Shown: positions 42,477 through 51,503, counted from the stretch's first letter. The stretch: 64,000 nucleotides of DNA from Paracrocinitomix sp040880585 (GCA_040880585.1 JBBDID010000035.1:248001-312000); one strand, 5' to 3'. The notes: generated by a model not told the origin, from the sequence alone. Numbers and translations: made by a program.

Positions 42477-42738
42477 CATTGATGTCTGGGGAAATAATGA
42501 CTCTCATTTTCGCCATTTCATTTCCCCATCCCTAAAGGGAGTGAAATGGCTTGGCTTTCGACTACAATCTCGTCTTCAATCTCGACTACGCTGCGCCACC
42601 GCTAAAGCTTTAGCGCACGCGGTCGATTTCCGACTCGATTTCCGGCTCAGTGTACAACACAAAAAATAAACAAAAACAATCAAGCGATCCCTCCCTTTTA
42701 GGGATGGGGAAAAGGATCGCCAGGGATGGGTATTATTT
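42477..42738 (+). repeat. Foldback element copy F, partial right end
   Basis: Starts CATTGATGTCTGGGG after a leader module (42427-42476). Its central stem is CCCTAAAGGG. It has only two 12-bp units where copy D has four, and an extra palindrome GCTAAAGCTTTAGC (42601-42614). The right end stops at about 42738, inside the stop region of the membrane glycosyltransferase gene; the terminal repeat is missing. Confidence 0.7.
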
Positions 42739-44466
42739 TGGGTCAGATTGATCGCTTGTGTAGTGAGAGAGGTGAATGTTGCGAAACTCCACTTCTTCTT
42801 CGGTATTGCCATTCCAAAAATACAATTTCACTGAATCGGTATAAGTGGACTCAGGCTCTAGAAGAAATTCCATGGTTACCCATTGATCAGCCCGGACAAA
42901 CTCATGGAAATAGAAAGGAAAATAATGTTCATTTTTTTGTTGGTCGTAAAGAAAAAGAACTGCTCTGCTATCGGCGACTGCTGATTTTGCTTTTGCTTCA
43001 AATGAGACAATCACTTTGCTGTTTGGTTGTAAAGGAAGAATGCTTGCGTTGAGCGTGGTAGAGAAAGGATGGTTTGAGCTGACCTTGAGTTCAGGTGATG
43101 GATCATTTTTTTCAAGAATCACAGACTCTACCCACTGCCAATGGGATGGGGGATAAATTTTTGCCCGGGGGTGGAACTGTAAAAAATTATCCCAGTATTG
43201 TTCTTTGGTGGCAGAGCCAAATTGTATGATCCCTTTTTTGATCTGATAGGCCTGGGCGATATTCAGCACGGTAAGCAAAGCAACAATCGACATAAAAAAA
43301 CGCAACAGCATTGGGCGATCTTTTAAGGTTTTGACAATTACAGCAAGCAGGTAAGCCAGCAAAACATAATGGTCAATCATCACCCTTTGAGACATGCCGG
43401 CTCCATAATACCAACACCACCAACTACTAAAAATGTAGATGCTGATGAGGTAAAAGCCAATGATCATCCCTCCTTTTGTGAAAGATCGCTTCAACACCAG
43501 GGAACATCCAATCAACAAAATTAATAAAGCCAGTGGCGTATAGGTGAACCAGCCTTTTGTATAGGAAAAGATAAAATCCATCAGATGCGGATCGGAGAAA
43601 TTAAAACCCTCTTCTCCGTAAGAGTAAACGATCCATTGACCACTTTGCCATTTCCATAAGAGAAAGGGGATACTCAAAATCGGCAATGAGGCGAGTGCAA
43701 AAAGCCACCATTTTTTACTAAAAATGGATTGAAATATCTGCCGGTAGAACTCTTTTTGAGGAAAAAAGATAAAAATTAAGCCGATTACCAACACATTCGT
43801 AGGTCGTGTGATCCCAATTAAGGCCAGTAATGCCAATGATAGAGCCAGCCATTTTACAGCTTGATTTTCTTTGAAATAAGCCAAACAAAGCAAAAGGGCA
43901 TTGATCATGCAAAAGTTATAGATGTGCGTCACAGACTGATCGTATACCGTATAGAAAAAAATGTTGGTTCCCACCGCGGTTAGAACAGTGGCAAATAAGG
44001 ATATTTTTGCTGAAAAGCCTAATTTTTTCAAAAATTGGTTCAGAAAAATCAGCCCGAAAAGAAAATAGCACCAAAGACCCACATCAAACCAAAACTGGTA
44101 AACAATAGAAAAGCCGTCTGCGGGATAGCCAAAGAGATGAGCAGAGACATGGCCCAGTAAAAAAAAAGGAGCATATAAAATAGCGACTCCGGGAAATGTT
44201 TTATTGACAGACGCACCGTTTTCTATTTTTTTGACAAAATCCTTGGTTTGCCCTTCAGGATAATACTGTGCCGCATCTGTCTCAATGAAGGTGTAATTTG
44301 GGTCATTGTAAATGAATAGAGCAGGCAGGTAAGACCAATAAGCCTGGGCATCTCCGACAATAGGCCGTTCATAAGGATTTCGGATGTCTTTTGAAAACCA
44401 ATGAAAAATAAAAAGGAAGGTGACCAATGTGATCAAAATCCGTTGACGTTTCAGAAAAGCAATCAT
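42733..44466 (-). CDS. Polytopic membrane protein, GT-C glycosyltransferase-like
   Basis: 577 aa from the ATG at 44466, which overlaps the previous stop (ATGA); an in-frame TTG just upstream is less likely. About ten spans between residues 9 and 400, then a soluble beta-rich C-terminal domain (residues about 440-577) with FSTTLNASILPLQPNSKVIVSFEAKA, like a carbohydrate-binding jelly roll. The first loop carries RPIVGDAQAYWSYLPALF, the acidic/aromatic pattern of GT-C enzymes. Substrate unknown. Last gene of an operon with DUF349; its stop codon lies in repeat sequence of copy F. Confidence 0.65.
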   Translation of the reverse strand: MIAFLKRQRILITLVTFLFIFHWFSKDIRNPYERPIVGDAQAYWSYLPALFIYNDPNYTFIETDAAQYYPEGQTKDFVKKIENGASVNKTFPGVAILYAPFFLLGHVSAHLFGYPADGFSIVYQFWFDVGLWCYFLFGLIFLNQFLKKLGFSAKISLFATVLTAVGTNIFFYTVYDQSVTHIYNFCMINALLLCLAYFKENQAVKWLALSLALLALIGITRPTNVLVIGLIFIFFPQKEFYRQIFQSIFSKKWWLFALASLPILSIPFLLWKWQSGQWIVYSYGEEGFNFSDPHLMDFIFSYTKGWFTYTPLALLILLIGCSLVLKRSFTKGGMIIGFYLISIYIFSSWWCWYYGAGMSQRVMIDHYVLLAYLLAVIVKTLKDRPMLLRFFMSIVALLTVLNIAQAYQIKKGIIQFGSATKEQYWDNFLQFHPRAKIYPPSHWQWVESVILEKNDPSPELKVSSNHPFSTTLNASILPLQPNSKVIVSFEAKAKSAVADSRAVLFLYDQQKNEHYFPFYFHEFVRADQWVTMEFLLEPESTYTDSVKLYFWNGNTEEEVEFRNIHLSHYTSDQSDPK

Positions 44467-45152
44467 TTCCAATTTCTTAATGCGTCATCAAAATAGATAT
44501 TTTTTTTATTTAATTGCTCAATCAAGGCATCCCTGAAAGGAATTCGATCTTGCGGTTCAAGAACAGAAACGGGAATAAACAGCTGCAGGTCTTCCCTGTA
44601 TTTAAAGCTGATCAGGTCACTTTGATAGAGTTCAACACGCAATAGGCCGGTATAAAAAAACAAATGCATTTCACGACCAAAATAGGCAATCACCTTATCG
44701 TTAATACCTATTCTAAAAGGTTTTCCTTTTTTAAGTAGGCGGGTCAGGAACAAAACTGACTCCAGGATCAAGACCAACAATACGGCAATCATAAAGAGCA
44801 TTAATTTATAGTCTAGGAGTGCCAACCGTAAGAAAACAGCGAGCGCGCCCAGCATAAAAATAATCTCAAGTGTGGTAAACATTTTACAACGGGTCAAAAA
44901 AGTTTTTGAAAGACTTGTCGAGAAGTTGAAGCGTTGAAATTTGCTCATGTCTTTTACTCCCTGCCACCTTCTTCTGATGCGGATTAAATTGATCAGAAAA
45001 AACAGAATAGCCAGACCGGATAAGATTTCCAGTTTAAAAGGCATGGCTTTGAGGTGAATGGATGAAATAGAGAGGTCAAAAATAATGGTCATGGCCATCA
45101 AGGTAAAGACGGACAGAACAATGATAGAGAAGGCGTTGACTATTTTATTCAT
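44463..45152 (-). CDS. Membrane protein with C-terminal soluble domain
   Basis: 229 aa from ATG 45152 (overlaps the DUF349 stop by 8 bp; a longer start would read through that gene). Four spans in two hairpins: residues about 5-27, 42-60, 93-112 and 116-138. The remaining 90 residues are soluble (FRIGINDKVIAYFGREMHLFFYTGLLRVELYQSDLISFKY, shortened), with a PH-like beta pattern. No known family. Coupled by overlaps to both neighbours. Confidence 0.65.
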   Translation of the reverse strand: MNKIVNAFSIIVLSVFTLMAMTIIFDLSISSIHLKAMPFKLEILSGLAILFFLINLIRIRRRWQGVKDMSKFQRFNFSTSLSKTFLTRCKMFTTLEIIFMLGALAVFLRLALLDYKLMLFMIAVLLVLILESVLFLTRLLKKGKPFRIGINDKVIAYFGREMHLFFYTGLLRVELYQSDLISFKYREDLQLFIPVSVLEPQDRIPFRDALIEQLNKKNIYFDDALRNWK

Positions 45153-46926
45153 TTTCGCTCCTTGCTTCCTCTTGCTGATCTGCCATTTCATTTTCTTGCC
45201 GGGCTTCCCGTTCTACAGCCTGTTCCAGTATTCGGATTTGCTTCAATTGTGCTTTGAGCAACTCCAGTTCAGCTTTCTTATCTTCCACTGATTGCAAAGC
45301 ATTTTTGAGCAGGGGATTATTTTCATCAGCATTGGCGAAAAAAGACAAGTTAGTCTCTTGCTGCACAATTTCATCTTTGAGTTTCGTTATTTTTTTTCGG
45401 ATATGCTGCGTTTCTTTATCCAATTTATCTTCTGTGTCACGCGCTCCTTTATAGCCTTCTATTTTTGCCTGAAAGAGGTGTTTTTCTTTTTCACCGGCGT
45501 CCATTTTAATGGAGGCATATTTTTCATCCAGGGCTTTTTTATAGGCTTTATAGATCTTGTCTTTTTCTTTAAACGGAACATTTCCGATTGCTGCAAATTG
45601 CTCAGAGAAACTCTTCAGTTCGTCAATGGCTTTTTTACCGTCTGCGGGAAGTTTAAAAGCGATCATTTTTTTGATCAGCTCTTGCTTGGCCTTTAAATTG
45701 GCTTCATTTGCTTTATCTGCTTCAGCAAAAAAGGCATCTTTTGCTTCAAAAAACTGATCAATGGGAGCCCGAAAGGCTTTCCAAAGTTTGTTTTCGTTTT
45801 TTGGCCCGGCTGAACCGGCTTTTTTCCATTGGTTTTGAATGGCAACAATTTTTTTGGTAGTTTCTCCCCAGTCGGTAGAATCTTTTAGGGCTTCCACTTC
45901 AGCAATCAATTTTTCTTTTGCGGCTTTAATTACATCAAACTCTTCATTGCGCTCTCCGTAAAACTCTTTTTTCTTCGCAAAAAATTCATTACAAACACCC
46001 CTGAACTCTTTCCAAACTTTATTGTTTTCTTCTTTGGGACCAAAGCCTATGGTTTTCCATTCTTTTTGAAGATCAATGATGGCATCTGTGGTTTTTTTCC
46101 AGGCTTTATGTGAATCCGGTTCTTTTGCTGTAATTTCACGGGCCTTCTCGATCAGTTGTTTTTTCTTTACGATATTTTCTGCCCGCTCTCCTTTTCTGTC
46201 CTGATAAAATTTGTGGATTTTTTCGTAAACAGCATTTACGGCATCCCAATATTCACTTTTGATTTTTTCCCAATCATCCTGATGAGTGCCCCCGATTGTG
46301 TTCCATTCATCCTGATAAGTATGTAATTTCTGCTCAACGTCTTTGATCTTCTTCAGTTTTAGAAGAGCTTTGATCTTTTTTATCAGTTCTTGCTTTAATG
46401 TAAAGTTCCGGCTGAGGTCATGATCTTTAATTTCTTTGTAGATATTGATGTTGTATCGAAAGCTCTCAATGAGATTAGAAAATTCTTTTTGGATTTCTTG
46501 TCGTTTTTCACGGGGGATTGCGCCCACCTCTTTCCAACTGTCCTGAATATCTCTGAATCGGTTAATGGCGCGTCCAATATTTTCTTCATGCTGCACCAAA
46601 TCTTTTAGGGCGGCTACCAGGGCTCTTTTTTTCTCTAAATTTGCTTTTTCAAGATCGCGCTTTTCGTTCTGTTCAATTTTTTTCTTGTCTTTAAACAGTT
46701 GTGAAAGCTTTTTAAATTCTTCAAGCCCTTTGAAAATCGGTTTTTCAATGTTTTCAGGTTTTTCACCGGCTTCAATCCGCTCCAGTTTTTTGATTTCCCA
46801 TTGGTGCTCTTCTTCTTGTTGGATTTTATAAAATTCATCCACCAACTCATTAAAGGCATTCACCTTGTTCAGTACTTTCTCCTGATGGGCCAGTTCATGG
46901 AGTTGTGCAATAATTTCAGCTTTCAT
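45145..46926 (-). CDS. DUF349 repeat protein
   Basis: 593 aa, very charged and helical, no signal peptide. Five recognisable DUF349 units of about 75 residues, each with W-xx-G-xx-P...(L/I)W..F: DSWKEVGAIPREKRQ, DEWNTIGGTHQDDWEK, KEWKTIGFGPKEENNKVWKEF, NQWKKAGSAGPKNENKLWKAF and EQFAAIGNVPFKEKDKIYKAY (first parts only). The C-terminus has a coiled-coil (KAELELLKAQLKQIRILEQAVE). DUF349 proteins of Bacteroidota are cytoplasmic; their function is not established, with roles in DNA/RNA-associated stress sometimes proposed. First of three coupled genes, 36 bp after the PfkB gene. Confidence 0.88.
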   Translation of the reverse strand: MKAEIIAQLHELAHQEKVLNKVNAFNELVDEFYKIQQEEEHQWEIKKLERIEAGEKPENIEKPIFKGLEEFKKLSQLFKDKKKIEQNEKRDLEKANLEKKRALVAALKDLVQHEENIGRAINRFRDIQDSWKEVGAIPREKRQEIQKEFSNLIESFRYNINIYKEIKDHDLSRNFTLKQELIKKIKALLKLKKIKDVEQKLHTYQDEWNTIGGTHQDDWEKIKSEYWDAVNAVYEKIHKFYQDRKGERAENIVKKKQLIEKAREITAKEPDSHKAWKKTTDAIIDLQKEWKTIGFGPKEENNKVWKEFRGVCNEFFAKKKEFYGERNEEFDVIKAAKEKLIAEVEALKDSTDWGETTKKIVAIQNQWKKAGSAGPKNENKLWKAFRAPIDQFFEAKDAFFAEADKANEANLKAKQELIKKMIAFKLPADGKKAIDELKSFSEQFAAIGNVPFKEKDKIYKAYKKALDEKYASIKMDAGEKEKHLFQAKIEGYKGARDTEDKLDKETQHIRKKITKLKDEIVQQETNLSFFANADENNPLLKNALQSVEDKKAELELLKAQLKQIRILEQAVEREARQENEMADQQEEARSENE

Positions 46927-46962
46927 AATCTACATTTTTGAGCAGTTCCGGGAATCGGAAAA

Positions 46963-47889
46963 TCAGATGACCTGCTCCATATCAAAGTTGACCAACTTCA
47001 CAAATTCAAGAATGCGATTATCAATTTCTTCCTGACTTAAGTTCATCAATCGTTCTGTCCCAAATTTTTCAACACAAAAAGAGGCCATTGCAGATCCTGC
47101 AACCACAGCACTTTTCATGCTTGCAAACGAAATATCGCCATATTTAGCCAAATATCCAATAAAACCACCGGCAAAAGTGTCTCCTGCCCCGGTAGGATCA
47201 AAAACTTCTTCTAAGGGCAATGCCGGAGCAAAAAACACAGAATCGTGATCAAACAGTAAGGCGCCATGCTCTCCTTTTTTAATAATCAGAAACTCAGGCC
47301 CCATCCCCATAATTTTTTTGGCTGCTTTCACGAGCGAATATTCTTTGGAAAGCTGTCTTGCTTCTTCGTCATTGATGATCAATACATCTACTAATTTCAG
47401 GGTTTCTAACAAATCGTCCCAGGCGATATCCATCCAAAAATTCATGGTATCCATGGCAATGAGTCGTGGTTTTTTATCCATGCGCTCAATCACCTGCCGT
47501 TGAACAGATGGAGCCAGGTTGCCCAGCATTAAAAAATCAGCTCCCTGATAAGCGGGAGGAATAATCGGATCAAAATTTTCTAAGACATTTAACTCCGTTA
47601 CCAGCGTATCTCTGGAGTTCATGTCATTATGGTATTTTCCCGACCAAAAGAAGGTTTTTTCCCCTTTTTTGATTTGGATTCCTTCTATATCAATGCCCCG
47701 GGATTTGAGATCTGCCAATGTTTCATCCGGAAAATCTTCACCTACTACAGAAACGATTTTCTGGTTTTTTGTAAAATATGAAGAGGATAAAGCGATATAG
47801 GTTCCCGCCCCGCCAATTATTTTATCGGTCTTGCCAAAAGGTGTCTCAATTGCGTCAAACGCTACACTTCCCACTGTAATTAAACTCAT
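46963..47889 (-). CDS. PfkB family carbohydrate/nucleoside kinase
   Basis: 308 aa. N-terminal substrate motif IIGGAGTYIALSSSYF (about 24-39, with the Gly-Gly pair) and C-terminal signature DPTGAGDTFAGGF at 231-243, including catalytic Asp237 and the GAGD anion hole. It phosphorylates a sugar or nucleoside; the sequence does not specify which. In related Bacteroidota this protein is often annotated ribokinase-like. It is followed by the DUF349 operon on the same strand. Confidence 0.88.
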   Translation of the reverse strand: MSLITVGSVAFDAIETPFGKTDKIIGGAGTYIALSSSYFTKNQKIVSVVGEDFPDETLADLKSRGIDIEGIQIKKGEKTFFWSGKYHNDMNSRDTLVTELNVLENFDPIIPPAYQGADFLMLGNLAPSVQRQVIERMDKKPRLIAMDTMNFWMDIAWDDLLETLKLVDVLIINDEEARQLSKEYSLVKAAKKIMGMGPEFLIIKKGEHGALLFDHDSVFFAPALPLEEVFDPTGAGDTFAGGFIGYLAKYGDISFASMKSAVVAGSAMASFCVEKFGTERLMNLSQEEIDNRILEFVKLVNFDMEQVI

Positions 47890-47919
47890 CTGAATGCTTC
47901 TTTTTTAATTAATTGTCTG

Positions 47920-47927
47920 CAAATATA
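47920..47927 (-). promoter_or_regulatory. Candidate -7 element of the PfkB gene
   Basis: Minus strand TATATTTG matches TAnnTTTG exactly, 31 bp upstream of the PfkB ATG. No good -33 TTG. Confidence 0.4.
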
Positions 47928-48015
47928 GGGTTTTAGTCTATGAGTTGCTACCGAATAAAGGAGGAGATCGTTGAAAGAATTTTTACTTTTAAAGTCACGA
48001 CAAAAATTTAAGCCG

Positions 48016-48372
48016 GTGAATATTGAAGAATTTAGCAAATCCTGTAGAAATAAAAAAGGGGTCACAGAAGTGTTTCCCTTTGATGAAAAGACCTTGGTGT
48101 ATAAGGTAATGGGAAAGATGTTTGCCCTGGCAGATATTGAAGTTTTCGAATTTATCAATCTCAAATGTGACCCTGAAAGATCCGTTGAACTCAGAGAACG
48201 ATATCACGGAATTAAGCCGGGATACCACATGAACAAACAACTGTGGAATTCTGTATACGTAAATGAAGATGTGCCGGATGAGCTGATTTTTGAATTGATT
48301 GATCATTCTTATGAATTGGTGGTGCAATCGCTGACGAAAAAATTACAAGCTGAGTTAGCAAATCAGAAATGA
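48016..48372 (+). CDS. MmcQ/YjbR family protein
   Basis: 118 aa from GTG 48016. This start is preferred to a TTG 45 bp upstream because it gives the family N-terminus (V/M)NIEEFSKSCRNKKGVTEVFPFDEKTLVYKVMGKMFALAD. Near the end lie WNSVYVNEDVPDELIFELIDHSYELVVQSL, also family-conserved. YjbR proteins have a DNA-binding-like alpha/beta fold (CyaY-like), but no function is established. Its stop overlaps the ATG of the next gene (ATGA), so both are coupled. Divergent from the PfkB gene. Confidence 0.82.
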   Translation: MNIEEFSKSCRNKKGVTEVFPFDEKTLVYKVMGKMFALADIEVFEFINLKCDPERSVELRERYHGIKPGYHMNKQLWNSVYVNEDVPDELIFELIDHSYELVVQSLTKKLQAELANQK

Positions 48373-48740
48373 CACGAATAGACAAATACCTTTGGGCTGT
48401 TCGCCTTTGTAAAACCAGAAGTTTAGCCACTAAGTTGGTAAAAACGGGTAAGGTTTTAATGAGTGGTGAGCCGATAAAACCTTCCCGTGAAATGAAAATC
48501 GGCGATCAATTCACAATTAAAAAGAATACGGCTGTTTTCAGTTATGAAATAATTGATTGTTTAGAAAATCGGGTAGGTGCTAAGTTGGTGGAGCATTATT
48601 TGCGCGATACTACTGCGGCAGAAGAAATAGAGAAACACAAGGCGTATCAACTGGCACAAAAAACATATCGCCAACAGGGAGACGGGAAACCATCAAAAAA
48701 AGACCGCAGGAATATTCGGAAGTATCTGGATGATGAATAA
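48369..48740 (+). CDS. S4-domain RNA-binding protein, Hsp15-like
   Basis: 123 aa. The S4 domain fills residues 3-47 (RIDKYLWAVRLCKTRSLATKLVKTGKVLMSG, split), followed by strands GDQFTIKKNTAVFSYEII. The C-terminus is basic (PSKKDRRNIRKYL). Hsp15 proteins bind stalled 50S subunits carrying nascent peptide after heat stress. It is cotranscribed with the YjbR-like gene through a 4-bp overlap. Convergent to the sortilin-like gene. Confidence 0.85.
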   Translation: MTRIDKYLWAVRLCKTRSLATKLVKTGKVLMSGEPIKPSREMKIGDQFTIKKNTAVFSYEIIDCLENRVGAKLVEHYLRDTTAAEEIEKHKAYQLAQKTYRQQGDGKPSKKDRRNIRKYLDDE

Positions 48741-48755
48741 TAAAAGAGACAGGCT

Positions 48756-51341
48756 CTAATTTTTAATCAGCGTAGCCTTTTGCCCGGAAGCATTGTAAAA
48801 GTAAACTCCCGAAGGTAAATTAGCAATAGATAACTGACCAAAGCCATTATTTATAATCGCCTTTTTATCAAGTACTATTTGGCCTTGGGCATTGTACAGC
48901 TTTATTTGCTCTTCATCAATTCCTGAAAAATAGACAATATCTCTTGCCGGATTGGGGAAAAACTTCACTGCTTCCTTATGATTTTCTGCCAGACCCACTC
49001 CGCCGGAATTTCCTGTTAAATTCTCAATCCACGATATGTCATAAGACCACATAGATCTGGAATAAGTGCCTACAATCAATTTTTTATTGTCATAATCAAT
49101 TTCTAATTCCGTTATCGTTGCAAAAGGCAATCCAACACCAACATAATCCCATTGAGCGCCCCCGTCAGAGGTAAAATAGACACCTCCATCCAAAGCAGCA
49201 AAAAGATATTGCTCATTATAATTGGGAATCACACAGATGTCATTGACGGTAATGCCGGGCAAATTTCCGGAAATATCCTGCCAGGTAGAGCCATTATCAT
49301 CTGATTTATAAAGATACGAGACCTCTTCGTTGTATTTGTATCCGGAGAATGCAGCATAGACAATAGCATCATCTTCAGGAGAGCAACGAACTGCTGTCAC
49401 GTATCTGTCCGGCAATGATCCGGTAATATTTGTCCAATCCCATATACTTCCAACCAAATCTCCTCTCCAAACTAAACCATCACTTGTTCCTACAAATAGT
49501 TTATCCGGGTTGATGGAAGGTTGTTCTATTTCTGTAATCGTATGATACTTGTCCAAGCCCGTTGCCGTGCCCATTCCAACCTTTGTGAGGTCAGGACTAA
49601 TGGTTTGATAAGTTCCAAATGGTGCACCGCCCATATACTGCATGTGTGCTGATCCGACATACAAGTCAAACAAAGGTTCATTTATATAATACGGGCTGTC
49701 CCAATTGACCCTGTCACTGCCGCCGATAGGATTTATTTGCAAATCATAGTAGTCTCCGCTAAGGGTATTATAATAGGCCAGTCCGCCGTACTGGGATTCA
49801 AAATAATGTCCCCCGGGATCATTCTCCAAAAACTTCATCCTAAAGCCGTCTCCTCCCCAAAGTCTTTCCCAGAAGTTAAAGTTAAGTCCATTTCCCTGCA
49901 TGCACCCATTGTCTTGAGCACCGCCCCCATAATTTCCTGCATTTACAGGATCCACAGCAATGTGATAGAATTGGGTAACGGGTATATTTTCAATATCTAA
50001 CCAACTAGCACCATTATTCGTAGTTTTATAGAGCCCTCCATCCGTGGCAATAATGTATGAGTTGGCATCTAAAAACAAGATAGCGTGTTTATCAGCATGT
50101 ACGTCATAATCCCACCAATCCGGTACGTTTTGTGTCCATGTAGCGCCCCCGTCTTGTGACTTGAACATATCCACACCCGGGACAATCAGTTGATCATTAT
50201 CATAAGGGTTCATATACACCTCTCCAAAATACCAACCAAATCCGCCCTGAGCATCTGTGGGTAATCCTCCCGAATGAACATTCAGAGCAGACCAATTAGC
50301 CCCTGCATCTGTCGTTTTGTAGATGTCTAAGATGTCTTGAGACCCACCATCCGTATAGGAAGCATATAAGGTATTCGGAGAAGTGTTGGAAATTGCCAGT
50401 CCAATTCGGGAATGTTCTCCCGTAGGCAAGCCGTTTGTCAATTCTGTCCAGGTATCTCCACCATCTGTGGTTTTATAAATATTAGCATCCGGCCCGGTGA
50501 CTTTAGCCTGAAAAGGGAGGTTGATCCTATTAAAACCGGAAGCATATAAAATATTGGGATCAGAAGGATCCATCACCATATCAATGACTCCTGAAGAATC
50601 TGAAATAAAAAGAACATTCTGCCAGCTTACACCGCCATCTGTTGTTCTGTAAACCCCTCTTTCAGTTGTTTTCTCGTAGGTATTTCCAAGCGTACTTACA
50701 AATATCCGGTTAGCGTTAGTAGGGTCAATGGTAATTTCCGTTATAATACCCGTTTGTTCAAGCCCCAGGTGACTCCATGTTGTGCCGGCATCCGTACTTT
50801 TATAAACACCGTTCCCCAGGTGTGATCCTCCTCCAAAATTCTTATCTCCTGTTCCGACATAAAGGGTGTTTTCATTAGTAGGATCAATTTCTATTTCTCC
50901 AATCGCCAAATACGCAAGATCATCAAAAATAGGATTCCAGCTTGTTCCTCCATTTGTGGTTTTAAAGATGCCCCCGTTGGCTGCTCCGGCGTAGATCACA
51001 TTTTGGTCGGTAGGACTCATGGCGAGTGCATTAAACCTCCCGCCAATATTTCCGGGACCTTCTTCTTGCCAGTTCAGTGAAAGTTCAATAGCACGGCTTT
51101 GCGCATTATCGGCCACCAGGTGCTGTATCTCTACCATTCTTTGTACATATTCTGCCTGATCAAATGCAAAGGGGTAGGATCTGACCTGCTGCCAATGATC
51201 GTTGGGGTCTAATTTTTTTGATTCTTCAAGAGGTTCACTACTATCAGTTGGATTTGGCAGCGGTTTTTCTTCTGGCACGAACAAAAACAATGTAGATACA
51301 AGTGCAGTAAAAGTAAGGAATACCAATAGTGATTTTTTCAT
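48756..51341 (-). CDS. Secreted BNR/sortilin-like beta-propeller protein with T9SS type A sorting domain
   Basis: 861 aa with an N-terminal signal segment (KKSLLVFLTFTALVSTLFLF). Many Asp-box/BNR repeats follow, with the pattern 'YKTTDGGTTWxxl' (for example KTTNGGTSWN, KSTDAGTTWSHLG, RTTDGGVSWQ, KSDDNGSTWQD), forming a sortilin-type beta propeller or two. The last 75 residues are a T9SS type A domain (VKFFPNPARDIVYFSG, IKLYNAQGQIV, LPSGVYFY, KATLIKN). It is exported to the cell surface by T9SS. Many such proteins are cell-surface hydrolases or adhesins; no catalytic residues are visible. Confidence 0.85.
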   Translation of the reverse strand: MKKSLLVFLTFTALVSTLFLFVPEEKPLPNPTDSSEPLEESKKLDPNDHWQQVRSYPFAFDQAEYVQRMVEIQHLVADNAQSRAIELSLNWQEEGPGNIGGRFNALAMSPTDQNVIYAGAANGGIFKTTNGGTSWNPIFDDLAYLAIGEIEIDPTNENTLYVGTGDKNFGGGSHLGNGVYKSTDAGTTWSHLGLEQTGIITEITIDPTNANRIFVSTLGNTYEKTTERGVYRTTDGGVSWQNVLFISDSSGVIDMVMDPSDPNILYASGFNRINLPFQAKVTGPDANIYKTTDGGDTWTELTNGLPTGEHSRIGLAISNTSPNTLYASYTDGGSQDILDIYKTTDAGANWSALNVHSGGLPTDAQGGFGWYFGEVYMNPYDNDQLIVPGVDMFKSQDGGATWTQNVPDWWDYDVHADKHAILFLDANSYIIATDGGLYKTTNNGASWLDIENIPVTQFYHIAVDPVNAGNYGGGAQDNGCMQGNGLNFNFWERLWGGDGFRMKFLENDPGGHYFESQYGGLAYYNTLSGDYYDLQINPIGGSDRVNWDSPYYINEPLFDLYVGSAHMQYMGGAPFGTYQTISPDLTKVGMGTATGLDKYHTITEIEQPSINPDKLFVGTSDGLVWRGDLVGSIWDWTNITGSLPDRYVTAVRCSPEDDAIVYAAFSGYKYNEEVSYLYKSDDNGSTWQDISGNLPGITVNDICVIPNYNEQYLFAALDGGVYFTSDGGAQWDYVGVGLPFATITELEIDYDNKKLIVGTYSRSMWSYDISWIENLTGNSGGVGLAENHKEAVKFFPNPARDIVYFSGIDEEQIKLYNAQGQIVLDKKAIINNGFGQLSIANLPSGVYFYNASGQKATLIKN

Positions 51342-51357
51342 GGTTATGTATTTTGAG

Positions 51358-51365
51358 CAAACCTA
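51358..51365 (-). promoter_or_regulatory. Candidate -7 element of the sortilin-like gene
   Basis: Minus strand TAGGTTTG matches TAnnTTTG, 17 bp upstream of the ATG. -33 TTG not clear. Confidence 0.35.
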
Positions 51366-51475
51366 AAGGTAATAAAAATGTGTATAGGGTGAACAGCTGC
51401 ATGAATTTAAAAGGCTGCTTTTCAGGGCAATTTTAGTGAATTCTTTACCTGTCTGATGAAGCAGTAAGCTCATTT

Positions 51476-51503
51476 TTGATGTTCCACAAAAAATGTATAT
51501 TTG
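51476..51503 (+). promoter_or_regulatory. Promoter of the 51.5-kb lipoprotein gene
   Basis: TTG at 51476-51478, 17-base spacer, TATATTTG at 51496-51503; both elements match the Bacteroidota consensus. It lies 15 bp before the ATG at 51519, which supports that ATG as start. Confidence 0.6.

Larger units (their letters stand above)
41682..42732. other. 1-kb gene-free region made largely of foldback repeats
   Basis: Three foldback copies D, E and F occupy about two thirds of this stretch, with two copies of the leader module. The apparent frames here (for example Glu-Ile-rich translations) come from 12-bp tandem repeats and are not genes. 41682-41900 holds nothing recognisable. Confidence 0.7.

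Noticed and set aside
41856..42710. Open frames rich in Glu/Ile/Asp and Arg/Leu/Gln repeats
   Set aside because: They are translations of the 12-bp tandem repeats in foldback copies D and F, on both strands, without RBS or homology signs.
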